Shown here piece after piece: positions 1 to 7,985 of a DNA stretch of 59,096 nucleotides. Below the pieces are notes generated by a model that did not search any database, was not told the origin of the DNA, and saw only the letters and a list, made by a program, of their open reading frames with translations. The DNA is taken from contig NZ_JAUEPL010000044.1 of NCBI RefSeq assembly GCF_030406405.1, positions 1 to 59,096 of the forward strand, in the 5' to 3' direction. Within the stretch, counting starts at the first letter, position 1. The number at the start of each line of letters is the position of its first letter. Both the position numbers and the translations under genes were made by a program. Origin of the DNA: Streptomyces ficellus. GTDB taxonomy: Bacteria; Actinomycetota; Actinomycetes; Streptomycetales; Streptomycetaceae.

Positions 1-324
1 TCAGTCAATGGCTGATGAGCCCTCCGCGTGCCGCCGCCTGCGCAGCCGGATGACGGTGGCATCGAGGTCTCCGCGCAGCCTGGTGGACAAACCATGGTGA
101 AGCAGGACAGAACCGCGATATGACGCCTGCCCGGCCGTAGACGGCGGCACCGGGGGCCGCGTGGCCGAGGACGGCGGCAGGGGAGCCGGGGCCGGGGGCC
201 GCGCGGCCGACGACCGGGCCACCGGGGCCGGGGCCGGGAGAACCGGGGGCGGTGGCGGGGCCGGGGCCTGTCCGGGTCCGGGGGGAGTCGGCGTGGCGTC
301 CACCGGGTGATTGTCTCCGATCAT
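1..324 (-). CDS. Proline-rich hypothetical protein (doubtful gene)
   Basis: An open frame of 107 codons with an ATG start and a TGA at the left edge. Residues 12-60 are almost entirely Pro and Ala, and the last 40 are basic and Arg-rich. The first two thirds have the G/C-ending codons of a real Streptomyces gene. From about residue 66 codons such as TCA, TAT, TCT, CTT and TTG appear and local G+C drops. No good Shine-Dalgarno sequence precedes the ATG. It lies 63 bp downstream of the HGxxP gene in the same direction, where other streptomycetes usually carry another small membrane protein before trpC. It may be a small disordered protein, or the head of a gene joined to unrelated DNA. I do not recognise it. 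Confidence 0.3.
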   Translation of the reverse strand: MIGDNHPVDATPTPPGPGQAPAPPPPPVLPAPAPVARSSAARPPAPAPLPPSSATRPPVPPSTAGQASYRGSVLLHHGLSTRLRGDLDATVIRLRRRRHAEGSSAID

Positions 325-387
325 GCGTGAAGGCGCAGCCCGGCTCTGCCGGACCGCGCCTTACCTGGTGACGTGCCCCCGGACGGG

Positions 388-687
388 TCAGGCGCGGGCG
401 TCCGCGTGGGTGTCCGCGCGGGCGTCTTCCTGGGCGGCCTCGCCGGCGTGGTCCGCGCGGGCGGCCTCCTCGCGGGCCCGTACGAGGTCGGGCGATTCCT
501 TCGCCCCGAGACCCGCGAGCTTCATCGCGTAACCGACGACACCGCCGAGGAGGACGACGGCCATGCCCACCCAGAAACCGAGCGGGTTGGCCGCCACCAT
601 GAAGGCACCGGCGACGCAGAAGCCGATGAAGGAGATGGTGACACCGGTCCAGGCGGCCGGGGTGTGTCCGTGGTCGCTGCCCGCCAT
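388..687 (-). CDS. HGxxP-type small membrane protein of the trp cluster
   Basis: A 99-aa protein opening with MAGSDHGHTPAAW, the HGxxPAAW signature of a small actinobacterial membrane family. Two hydrophobic segments follow at about residues 16-35 and 38-58, then an Ala/Glu/Arg-rich acidic cytoplasmic tail with an ADTHADARA end. The ATG at 685-687 was chosen over a longer upstream reading because GAGGAG lies just before it and the family motif begins there. It is downstream of and co-directional with the Trp-associated membrane protein and trpE. The function is unknown; only its fixed place in streptomycete trp clusters suggests a link to tryptophan metabolism. Confidence 0.85.
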   Translation of the reverse strand: MAGSDHGHTPAAWTGVTISFIGFCVAGAFMVAANPLGFWVGMAVVLLGGVVGYAMKLAGLGAKESPDLVRAREEAARADHAGEAAQEDARADTHADARA

Positions 688-791
688 GAAGTGCTCCTCG
701 TTGCTGTTGCTCTGTGTACGGCCCCGCCGGGTGCGGACGCTCAGCGTCATTGTCCCGCACGCGCGCGTGCGGGGTGATCCGGGGGTCGCCG

Positions 792-1457
792 TCAGGCGTC
801 GCGCGTGGGGTCCTCGCCGCGGTCCAGGGCCTTCCACAGGTCCTCGGGGCGGTCCGGGTCGGTGGTGGTCCTGCGGGCGCCGTTACGGGCGCGGGGGGCG
901 CCGTCGCGCTCGTACCGGCCGGACATCGCGGGCCAGGCCCTGCCGTAGCGGAGGGCGAGCAGCCCGGCGAGGAGGATCAGCAGCCCTCCGGCGGCCGTCA
1001 CATAGGGCCAGGCGGTGTGCGTGAGCGCCTCGACACGGGCCGCGGCGTCACCGGTGGTGCCGGCGGCCTTCTCATCGAGCGCGGCGCTGCCGGAGGCGCC
1101 CAGGCAGGCCGCCAGGGCCGCGCCCGCGCCGCTCAGGGCGAGCAGCAGCGACACGAGGAACCGGCCGGCGCGGCGTACCGCGAAGACGGCGACGAGGGCC
1201 GCCAGGCCGACGACGGCGAGGGCGGTCGGTACGCCGGTGACGTCGCCGCCCGCCGCGTCGAGCGGCACCGTGCCGCCGCCGACCGTGACCGTGCCCTCGG
1301 CCCAGGTCTGGCCGGAGGACAGCAGGACGACGGCCGCGCCGACGGCGCCGAGGAACAGGGCGGCGGCGAGACTGCGGCGACCGCCCGAAGCGGCCGCCGT
1401 CCCGTCCGCGCGGCCGGCACGGGGCTGGGGTACGGATGCGGCACTCACACGTCCCAC
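792..1457 (-). CDS. Trp biosynthesis-associated membrane protein
   Basis: A 221-aa integral membrane protein with about four hydrophobic segments (near residues 28-46, 78-97, 100-122 and 152-170) and a charged C-terminal tail ending DRGEDPTRDA. Length, topology and its place directly after trpE match the Trp_oprn_chp family (TIGR02234/PF09534) found in actinobacterial trp operons; the literature calls the S. coelicolor copy trpX (recalled). The GTG start lies 14 bp after the trpE stop, so it is probably translated from the same mRNA. No catalytic motif is visible. Whether it acts in transport or membrane tethering is not known from sequence. Confidence 0.85.
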   Translation of the reverse strand: MGRVSAASVPQPRAGRADGTAAASGGRRSLAAALFLGAVGAAVVLLSSGQTWAEGTVTVGGGTVPLDAAGGDVTGVPTALAVVGLAALVAVFAVRRAGRFLVSLLLALSGAGAALAACLGASGSAALDEKAAGTTGDAAARVEALTHTAWPYVTAAGGLLILLAGLLALRYGRAWPAMSGRYERDGAPRARNGARRTTTDPDRPEDLWKALDRGEDPTRDA

Positions 1458-1471
1458 TATCCCTTATGCCG

Positions 1472-2959
1472 TCATGCGCCCTTCATCCGGTTGGCGGTGT
1501 GTACGGCGCGGAGGACGGCGGCCGCCTTGTTGCGGCACTCGGTGTCCTCGGCGACCGGGTCGGAGTCCGCGACGACCCCCGCGCCGGCCTGGACGTACGC
1601 CGTGCCGTCGCGCAGCAGGGCGGTACGGATGGCGATGGCGGTGTCGGAGTCGCCGGCGAAGTCCAGGTAGCCGACGCAGCCGCCGTACAGGCCGCGCCGG
1701 GTCGGCTCCAGCTCCTCGATGATCTGCATGGCGCGCGGCTTGGGGGCGCCGGAGAGCGTCCCGGCCGGGAAGCAGGCGGTGAGGACGTCGAAGGCGGTGC
1801 GGCCCTCGGCGACGCGGCCGGTGACGGTCGAGACGATGTGCATGACGTGCGAGTACCGCTCGATCGACATGAAGTCCACGACCTCGACGGAGCCCGGCTC
1901 GCAGACCCGGCCCAGGTCGTTGCGGCCCAGGTCGACGAGCATGAGGTGTTCAGCCCTCTCCTTGGGGTCGGCGATGAGCTCGTCGGCGAGGGCCTGGTCC
2001 TCCTGCGGGGTGGCACCGCGCGGGCGGGTGCCCGCGATGGGGTGCACCATCGCGCGCCCGTCCTCGACCTTGACCAGGGCTTCGGGGCTGGACCCGACCA
2101 CGTCGAAACCGTCGAAGCGGAACAGGTACATGTACGGGGACGGGTTGGTGGCCCGCAGCACCCGGTAGACGTCCAGCGCGCTCGCCGTGCACGGGGTCTC
2201 GAAGCGCTGCGAGGGCACCACCTGGAAGGCCTCGCCCGCCCGGATCCGCTCCTTGATGTCCTCGACGGCCTCCTGGTACGCCTTTCCGCCCCACAGGGCG
2301 GTGTACGCCGGGAGCTCGGAGGGCGGCAGCGCGACGGGCCGCGTCCGGACCGGCTTGGCCAGGTCGGCGGCCATGGCGTCGAGGCGGGCGACGGCGTCCG
2401 CGTACGCCTCGTCGACGCCCGTGTCCAGGTCGTTGTGGTTGATGGCGTTGGCGATCAGCATCACCGTGCCGTCCCAGTGGTCGAGCACGGCGAGGTCCGA
2501 GGTGAGCAGCATGGTCAGCTCGGGCAGCCGGAGGTCGTCGCGTCCGTGCTCGCCGATGCGCTCCAGACGGCGCACGATGTCGTACCCCAGGTAGCCGACC
2601 ATGCCCCCGGTGAACGGCGGCATGCCCGAGGCCAGGTCGCGCGGGGTGTGCAGGGTCTCGACGGTGGCGCGCAGCGCCTCCAGCGGGTCGCCGTCCACGG
2701 GCACGCCGACGGGCGGCAGGCCCAGCCAGTGGGCCTGGCCGTCGCGGGCGGTGAGGGTGGCGGCGCTGCGTACGCCGATGAACGAGTACCGCGACCAGGA
2801 GCGACCGTTCTCGGCCGACTCCAGGAGGAAGGTCCCCGGGCGTTCGGCGGCGAGCTTGCGGTAGAGGCCGACCGGGGTGTCCCCGTCCGCGAGCAGGCGG
2901 CGGCTGACCGGGATGACGCGGCGGTCGGCCGCCAGCTTGCGGAAGGTCTCGAGATCCAT
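1472..2959 (-). CDS. trpE: Anthranilate synthase component I
   Basis: A 495-aa cytoplasmic enzyme that, with a glutaminase partner (not in this window), turns chorismate and ammonia into anthranilate, the first committed step to tryptophan. The N-terminal Anth_synt_I_N domain carries LLESAENG near residue 45, the usual tryptophan feedback site. The C-terminal chorismate-binding domain has GTRPRG near 320, LVDLGRNDLGR near 350 and PAGTLSGAPK near 410. The length is normal. The start is 11 bp past the hisI stop, so it shares an operon with hisI and there is no room for a trp attenuator leader right before trpE. Regulation would have to act at the hisI promoter or by feedback. Confidence 0.97.
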   Translation of the reverse strand: MDLETFRKLAADRRVIPVSRRLLADGDTPVGLYRKLAAERPGTFLLESAENGRSWSRYSFIGVRSAATLTARDGQAHWLGLPPVGVPVDGDPLEALRATVETLHTPRDLASGMPPFTGGMVGYLGYDIVRRLERIGEHGRDDLRLPELTMLLTSDLAVLDHWDGTVMLIANAINHNDLDTGVDEAYADAVARLDAMAADLAKPVRTRPVALPPSELPAYTALWGGKAYQEAVEDIKERIRAGEAFQVVPSQRFETPCTASALDVYRVLRATNPSPYMYLFRFDGFDVVGSSPEALVKVEDGRAMVHPIAGTRPRGATPQEDQALADELIADPKERAEHLMLVDLGRNDLGRVCEPGSVEVVDFMSIERYSHVMHIVSTVTGRVAEGRTAFDVLTACFPAGTLSGAPKPRAMQIIEELEPTRRGLYGGCVGYLDFAGDSDTAIAIRTALLRDGTAYVQAGAGVVADSDPVAEDTECRNKAAAVLRAVHTANRMKGA

Positions 2960-2970
2960 GGCGCCCGACC

Positions 2971-3321
2971 TTACTTGCCGAGGGGGAGGACGTCGCCGTC
3001 GAAGCAGGTGCGGGCGCCGGTGTGGCAGGCGGCCCCCACCTGGTCGACCTTGACCAGGACGGTGTCGGCGTCGCAGTCGAGGGCGACGGACTTGACGTGC
3101 TGGACGTGCCCGGAGGTGTCGCCCTTGACCCAGTACTGCTGGCGGCTGCGGGACCAGTAGGTGCAGCGGCCGGTGGTGAGGGTGCGGTGCAGGGCCTCGT
3201 CGTCCATCCAGCCCAGCATCAGCACCTCGCCGGTGTCGTACTGCTGGGCGATGGCCGGGACCAGCCCGTCGGGGCTGCGCTTGAGACGGGCGGCGATGGC
3301 CGGGTCAAGGTTGCTGGTCAT
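2971..3321 (-). CDS. hisI: Phosphoribosyl-AMP cyclohydrolase
   Basis: A 116-aa enzyme opening the ring of phosphoribosyl-AMP, the third step of histidine synthesis. The Zn/Mg-binding signature is present: TYWSRSRQQYWVKG, then ALDCDADT, then CHTGARTC. It is the cyclohydrolase alone, not fused to HisE. The ATG at 3319-3321 starts the conserved MTSNLDPAIA region. It is the first gene of the leftward hisI-trpE run and is far from the main his operon, as in other streptomycetes. No Shine-Dalgarno is visible. A CACAAT sequence six bases before the ATG could be the -10 of a leaderless promoter. Confidence 0.96.
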   Translation of the reverse strand: MTSNLDPAIAARLKRSPDGLVPAIAQQYDTGEVLMLGWMDDEALHRTLTTGRCTYWSRSRQQYWVKGDTSGHVQHVKSVALDCDADTVLVKVDQVGAACHTGARTCFDGDVLPLGK

Positions 3322-3405
3322 GACGCCATTGTGCCGTGACCGCGGCGGCTTCCCCGTGGTGCGTCCACTGGGCGGACCGGGCGCCGCGGCCGTACGCTGG
3401 CCTGC
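3322..3405. promoter_or_regulatory. Divergent promoter region between hisI and the TIGR03085-type gene
   Basis: Only 84 bp separate the two divergent starts and neither has a ribosome-binding site. Rightward, TACGCT at 3393-3398 matches the TANNNT -10 and lies 7 bases before the ATG at 3406. Leftward, CACAAT (bottom strand, 3328-3333) lies 6 bases before the hisI ATG. Both spacings put transcription starts at or next to the initiation codon, as in leaderless actinobacterial mRNAs. Inferred from sequence only. Confidence 0.5.
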
Positions 3406-4041
3406 ATGTCGACCCATGCCAAGCGTGAACGGCTTCTGCTCGCCGATCTGTTGGAGGCCGCCGGCCCCGACGCCCTGACCCTGTGCGAGGGCTGGAAGAC
3501 CCGTGATCTGGCGGCCCATGTGGTGGTGCGCGAGCGCCGCCCGGACGCGGCGGCGGGAATGCTGATCGGGGCGCTGCGCGGGCGCCTGGAACAGGTGCAG
3601 GCGGAGTTCGCCTCCAAGCCGTACGACGAGCTGATCCAGCTGATCCGTACGGGTCCGCCACGCATGTCCCCGTACGCGATCAAGCAGGTCGACGAGGGCG
3701 CGAACACGGTCGAGTTCTACGTCCACGCGGAGGACGTGCGGCGGGCGCAGCAGGGCTGGACGCCTCGCCGGCTGGACCCGGTCTTCTCGGAGGCCCTGTG
3801 GGTACGCCTGGAGAAGGCGGCGCGGATGCTGTGCCGCAAGGCGCCGGTGGGTCTGGTGCTGCGCCGCCCGAACGGCCAGACGGCGGTGGCACACCGGGGC
3901 ACCCCGGTGGTGACGGTGACCGGCGAGCCGGGTGAGCTGACGATGTTCGCCTTCGGCCGGCAGGACGCGGCGGATGTGCAGGTGGAGGGCGACAAGGACG
4001 CCGTGGAGCGGCTGCACGGGGCGAAGCAGCTGGGTATCTAG
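3406..4041 (+). CDS. TIGR03085 family (DinB-like) protein
   Basis: A 211-aa soluble protein resembling the actinobacterial TIGR03085 family, which belongs to the DinB/MDMPI-like four-helix group. The start MSTHAKRERLLLADLLEAAGPDALTLCEGW, read as successive short blocks, is the typical opening, with AAHVVVRERRPDA supplying a helix His and FYVHAEDVRRAQ another near residue 107. The family is often annotated as metal-binding, maleylpyruvate isomerase-like or mycothiol-dependent; substrate and reaction are unknown here. A TACGCT seven bases upstream of the ATG suggests a leaderless message. It faces the transporter remnant across a 15-bp convergent gap. Confidence 0.8.
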   Translation: MSTHAKRERLLLADLLEAAGPDALTLCEGWKTRDLAAHVVVRERRPDAAAGMLIGALRGRLEQVQAEFASKPYDELIQLIRTGPPRMSPYAIKQVDEGANTVEFYVHAEDVRRAQQGWTPRRLDPVFSEALWVRLEKAARMLCRKAPVGLVLRRPNGQTAVAHRGTPVVTVTGEPGELTMFAFGRQDAADVQVEGDKDAVERLHGAKQLGI

Positions 4042-4056
4042 CCCGGTGTTCCAGGT

Positions 4057-5475
4057 CTAGGGGAGCCGGGCGCGGCGCAGGGGCGCGGAGCAGAGCCCAT
4101 AGACGCCGCCCAGGGCGCATACGGCGGCGCTGACGGTGAAGACGGGCCCGGTTCCCCATAGGCCGATCGCCGCGCCGGTGAGCGGGAAGGTGAGGGGTGC
4201 GACGCCGAGGCTGAAGAAGTTCGTCACCGACGTCACCCGCCCGAGGTAGGCCGGGTCCGACTCGGTCTGCACGAGCGCCGAGCACACGGCGCCGCTCAGC
4301 CCGGCCAGGAGCCCGATGAGCAGGGCCACCGCGACCGCCGCCGCGAGGCGCGGTACGAAGGCGAGGGCGGCGATCGCGACGGCGCCGGCGGCCAGCGTCC
4401 AGGACAGTACGGACCCGGCGCGCGGCACCCGGCCCCATACCGTCAGCAGCAGCGAGGCGGCGGCGGAGCCGGTGCCGAACCCGGCGAGGATCCAGCCGAT
4501 GCCGGAGGCCCCCCACCCGCGCGCGTCGGCGAGCAGGGCGAGGCCCACGTTGAGCGGCCCGACGAAGCCCAGGTCGCTGAGGGCGATGACGACGATGAGC
4601 GGGGCGAGGACGGGATGGCGGCGCATATGGCGCAGCCCGTCCACGAGGTCTCGCAGGGCGGCGCCCTTGACGCGACCGGCCCCGGCGACCTCACGCGGGG
4701 GGGGTGCCCTTGGCCGGATCCGCGTCCGCGAGGTCACGCGGGGCGGCGCCCTTGGCCGGATCCGCGTCCACGAGGTCACGCGGGGCGGTGTCCAGGGCCG
4801 TATCCGCGTCCGCGAGGTCACGCGGGGCGGTGCCCTTGGCGCGGGCGGCGGCGGTGGGCAGTGGGTGGATCCGCAGGGCCAGCAGGAGCGGCAGGGAGAG
4901 GGCGAAGAGCAGGCCGGCCAGCCCGAAGGCGGCGACGGAGCCTCCGGCGGCCACCGCGAGGCCGCCCAGGGGCGCGCCGAGGACGAGGGCGGCCCTGTGG
5001 GCGAGGCCCCGCAGGCCCTGGATCCGGGCGAGCTGTCCGGGCGGGGCGATCCGCGGCGGCAGGGCGCCGACCGCGGGCATGAACAGGGCGTCGACGATGC
5101 CGAAGACCACGGCGACGGCGGTGAGCAGCCACAGGCCGGGCGTGGCCGCGAACAGGAGGGCGGCGAGAGCCAGCGTGCTCAGGCAGCGCACGGTGTCGGC
5201 GGCGAGGACGACGCGGCGCGGCCCGAAACGGTCGGCGACGACTCCCCCGCCCAGCAGGGGCAGGGCCCGCGGCAGGGCGCTGACCGCCATGACGGCACCC
5301 GCCGCCCCGGGGCTTCCGCTGCGGACGACGGCCCAGGACAGGGCGAGGTAGTAGACGCTGTCGCCGGCGGTGGAAGCGGCGTAGGCGGTGAGCCGCGCAG
5401 CACGTTGGCGTCACGGTAGGCGGGCGGTTCCCCGGTGACGGGTGTCGCTGTAGCTGCAGGGGTGCCGGTCGCCAT
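4057..5475 (-). pseudogene. MFS transporter, broken by two single-base indels
   Basis: Joining three frames gives one complete 12-helix major facilitator protein. The frame from the ATG at 5475 reads to YRDANVLR. The next runs from LTAYAASTAGDSVYY near 5392 through GGGVVADRFGPRR down to 4691. The last runs from PPREVAGAG near 4700 to the stop at 4057. The first break (about 5394) fits loss of one T: restoring it gives NVLRWLTAY, the wording usual in related transporters. The second is one extra G in an 8-G run at 4697-4704 and restores the frame. Unless both are sequencing errors, only a short N-terminal peptide is made. The break at 4697 lies inside a 42-bp repeat array in the central cytoplasmic loop. 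No substrate can be assigned. Confidence 0.8.
4649..4860 (-). repeat. 42-bp tandem repeat in the MFS central loop
   Basis: Five units begin near 4649, 4691, 4734, 4776 and 4818, spaced 42, 43, 42 and 42 bp. The odd 43 comes from the extra G that shifts the frame. Each unit encodes about 14 residues of the form AKGxAPRDLxDAD. The outermost unit (VKGAALRDLVDG, near 4649) looks like the ancestral loop from which the others were copied. A 42-bp period keeps frame, so copy number could vary without harm until the indel arose. Confidence 0.85.
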
Positions 5476-5649
5476 CGACGCACCCTCTCAGGCCCGGACG
5501 GCAATCCGCACACGTTTGCGAAATATTTGCTGTGCGTCGGCAGACCTGCCGGGCCTCCGCCGGCCGAACGGCCGTTGTCAGTGGGGACGTGCATCATCGG
5601 ACGTACGCGGCTCAGCCAGGAAGACGCACGCCACCGAGGAGGACGCACG

Positions 5650-6036
5650 ATGATCAGGATCGCGATGACCAGCGTGTACGTCGACGACGAGGAGAAGGCC
5701 CACGCCTTCTACCGGGACGTGCTCGGCTTCGAGACCCGCACGGACCTGGACCTGGGTGGGGCGCGCTTCATCACGGTCGCCGCGCCCGGACAGGACGTGG
5801 AGTTGCTGCTGGAGCCCGGGGACAGCCCGGTGGCCGAGCAGTACAGGAAGGGACTGCGCGAAGCCGGGCTGCCGTGCATCGTGCTCGGGGTGGACGACCT
5901 GCGGGCGGAGTACGAGCGGCTGAGCGGGCTGGGCGTGACGTTCACCGAGCCGCCCACCGAGCAGGGACCGCTGCTGACGGCCGTGCTGGACGACACGGTC
6001 GGGAACCTCATACAGCTCGCCCAGCCGCTCGGCTGA
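5650..6036 (+). CDS. VOC superfamily (glyoxalase/bleomycin-resistance-like) protein
   Basis: A 128-aa single-domain protein with paired beta-alpha-beta-beta-beta modules: MTSVYVDDEEKAHAFYRDVLGF at the N-terminus (read in two blocks) and VDDLRAEYERLSGLGV in the second half, ending with a DTVGNLIQLAQP strand. This is the usual layout of the vicinal oxygen chelate fold. The ATG at 5650 was chosen because GGAGGA lies 8-13 bases upstream and the fold starts there. The actual substrate cannot be read from the sequence. It is flanked by the broken transporter (divergent) and hisF (convergent, 16 bp away). Confidence 0.85.
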   Translation: MIRIAMTSVYVDDEEKAHAFYRDVLGFETRTDLDLGGARFITVAAPGQDVELLLEPGDSPVAEQYRKGLREAGLPCIVLGVDDLRAEYERLSGLGVTFTEPPTEQGPLLTAVLDDTVGNLIQLAQPLG

Positions 6037-6052
6037 CCCACCCCCGAGGAGC

Positions 6053-6808
6053 TCAGCGCACCGGGTGACCCGCTTCGCGGAGCGTGGCCTTCACCTCGGA
6101 GATCCGCAGGTCGCCGAAGTGGAAGACCGACGCCGCCAGCACCGCGTCCGCGCCCGCGTCGATCGCGGGCGGGAAGTGCGCGAGCTTGCCCGCGCCGCCG
6201 GAGGCGATCACCGGGACGGTGACGTGCTTGCGTACGGCGGCGATCATCTCGGTGTCGTAGCCGTCCTTGGTGCCGTCCGCGTCCATCGAGTTGAGCAGGA
6301 TCTCGCCCGCGCCCAGCTCGGCGGCCCGGTGGGCCCATTCGACGGCGTCGATGCCGGTGCCGCGGCGGCCGCCGTGCGTGGTGACCTCGAAGGTGCCCTC
6401 AGCAGTGCGGCGGGCGTCCACCGACAGGACCAGGACCTGACGGCCGAAGCGCTCGGCGATCTCCTGGATCAGCTCGGGGCGGGCGATCGCCGCGGTGTTG
6501 ACGCCGACCTTGTCGGCGCCGGCGCGCAGCAGCTTGTCGACGTCGTCGGCGCTGCGCACGCCGCCGCCGACCGTCAGCGGGATGAAGACCTGCTCGGCGG
6601 TGCGGCGCACCACGTCGTAGGTGGTCTCCCGGTTGCCGGACGAGGCGGTGATGTCGAGGAAGGTCAGCTCGTCGGCGCCCTCGGCGTCGTACAGCTTGGC
6701 CATCTCGACCGGGTCGCCCGCGTCGCGCAGGTTCTGGAAGTTGACGCCCTTGACGACCCGGCCGTTGTCCACGTCCAGGCAGGGGATCACTCGGACCGCG
6801 AGGGTCAT
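6053..6808 (-). CDS. hisF: Imidazole glycerol phosphate synthase, cyclase subunit
   Basis: A 251-aa (beta/alpha)8 barrel that uses ammonia from HisH to convert PRFAR to imidazole glycerol phosphate and AICAR. The catalytic aspartates are in PCLDVDNGRVVKG (D12) and LSVDARR (D131). The phosphate loops GGGVRSADDV and IASGGAGKL are intact. The start was placed at the ATG 6806-6808, after AGGAGGTG; it overlaps the ridA stop by four bases (ATGA), so translation is probably coupled. It is the last gene of the leftward his operon. Confidence 0.97.
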   Translation of the reverse strand: MTLAVRVIPCLDVDNGRVVKGVNFQNLRDAGDPVEMAKLYDAEGADELTFLDITASSGNRETTYDVVRRTAEQVFIPLTVGGGVRSADDVDKLLRAGADKVGVNTAAIARPELIQEIAERFGRQVLVLSVDARRTAEGTFEVTTHGGRRGTGIDAVEWAHRAAELGAGEILLNSMDADGTKDGYDTEMIAAVRKHVTVPVIASGGAGKLAHFPPAIDAGADAVLAASVFHFGDLRISEVKATLREAGHPVR

Positions 6809-7206
6809 GACGCGGCACCTCCTCGGTACGCCTCGACCTCGACCTCCACGACCAGCCGCGGGTCGACGAAACCCTCGACGATGAGCATCGAGGCGGCGGG
6901 CCGGACGGCGTCGAACAGCTCCTTGTGGGCGCGGCCGACCTCCTCCACGTCCCGCGCGTGGGTGATGTACATGCGCGTACGGACCACGTCCGCCACGCCC
7001 AGGCCCAGCTGCTTCAGCGCGCCGAAGGCGACGTTGAAGGAGTTGACGGCCTGCTCGTAGGGGTCGCCTTCGGCGATCTCGCCGTCTATGACGGAGGTGC
7101 AGCCGGAGACCAGCACCAGCCCGTTGGGCAGCTCCACGGCGCGGGAGTAGCCGAACTGCTCCTCCCAGGGCGCACCGGTGACGACACGGCGTACGGAGTC
7201 GGTCAT
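6805..7206 (-). CDS. RidA family enamine/imine deaminase
   Basis: A 133-aa member of the YjgF/YER057c/UK114 (Rid) family. Visible landmarks are LPNGLVLVSGCTSV, NSFNVAFGALKQLG, RTRMYITHARD (the conserved active-site Arg) and the C-terminal LVVEVEVEAYRGG with its Glu. Rid proteins hydrolyse reactive enamine/imine intermediates released by PLP enzymes. It overlaps both neighbours by four bases (ATGA at each end), sitting between priA and hisF. That placement implies tight co-expression with histidine synthesis, although it is not a pathway enzyme. The exact Rid subgroup is uncertain. Confidence 0.88.
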   Translation of the reverse strand: MTDSVRRVVTGAPWEEQFGYSRAVELPNGLVLVSGCTSVIDGEIAEGDPYEQAVNSFNVAFGALKQLGLGVADVVRTRMYITHARDVEEVGRAHKELFDAVRPAASMLIVEGFVDPRLVVEVEVEAYRGGAAS

Positions 7207-7937
7207 TCGGCCACCGCCGCGAGCGCTTCCTCCAGGGTGAACGCCTTGGCGTACAGCGCCTTGCCGACGATCGCGCCCTCGACGCCCTCGGGGACCAGCG
7301 CGGCGATGGCCCGCAGGTCGTCCAGCGAGGAGACGCCACCCGAGGCGACGACCGGCTTGTCGGTGGCGGCGCAGACGTTGCGCAGCAGCTCCAGGTTGGG
7401 GCCCTGGAGGGTGCCGTCCTTGGCGATGTCGGTGACCACGTACCGGGCGCAGCCCTCGGAGTCGAGGCGGGCCAGCGTCTCGTACAGGTCGCCGCCGTCG
7501 CGGGTCCAGCCGCGGCCGCGCAGCGTCGTGCCCCGTACGTCCAGGCCGACCGCGATCTTGTCGCCGTGCTCGGCGATGACCTTGGCGACCCACTCGGGGG
7601 TCTCCAGCGCGGCGGTGCCCAGGTTGACGCGGGTGCAGCCGGTGGCGAGCGCGGCCGCGAGCGAGGCGTCGTCGCGGATGCCGCCGGACAGCTCCACCTT
7701 GAGGTTCATGTCCGCCATGGACACGGCGACCTCGGCGATCAGCTCCCGGTTGTCCCCGGTGCCGAAGGCGGCATCGAGGTCGACGAGATGCAGCCACTCG
7801 GCGCCCGCGCGCTGCCAGGCGAGGGCAGCCTCCAGCGGAGAGCCGTAGGACGTCTCCGTACCGGACTCGCCATGGACGAGCCGTACGGCCTGGCCGTCCC
7901 GGACGTCGACGGCGGGGAGGAGTTCGAGCTTGCTCAT
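7203..7937 (-). CDS. priA: Bifunctional HisA/TrpF isomerase
   Basis: A 244-aa (beta/alpha)8 barrel. In Streptomyces and mycobacteria PriA performs two Amadori-type isomerisations: ProFAR to PRFAR in histidine synthesis, and phosphoribosyl-anthranilate to CdRP in tryptophan synthesis. The catalytic acids are in LLPAVDVRDG (D11) and VVTDIAKDG (D169). The phosphate sites are in GGIRDDASL and ASGGVSSLDD. Dual function is inferred from family and taxon, supported by the absence of a separate trpF in this window. The stop overlaps the ridA ATG, and a 48-bp gap separates it from hisH. Confidence 0.95.
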   Translation of the reverse strand: MSKLELLPAVDVRDGQAVRLVHGESGTETSYGSPLEAALAWQRAGAEWLHLVDLDAAFGTGDNRELIAEVAVSMADMNLKVELSGGIRDDASLAAALATGCTRVNLGTAALETPEWVAKVIAEHGDKIAVGLDVRGTTLRGRGWTRDGGDLYETLARLDSEGCARYVVTDIAKDGTLQGPNLELLRNVCAATDKPVVASGGVSSLDDLRAIAALVPEGVEGAIVGKALYAKAFTLEEALAAVAE

Positions 7938-7985
7938 CTCAGCGGGTCCCGGATTCTCAAGAAGGGAGGGTCGGAAGAAGGAGGG

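Noticed and set aside
4057..4821. Independent half-size transporter gene starting in the repeat
   Set aside because: The ATG there lies inside the tandem repeat in the wrong frame; the sequence continues a 12-helix transporter once one G is removed.
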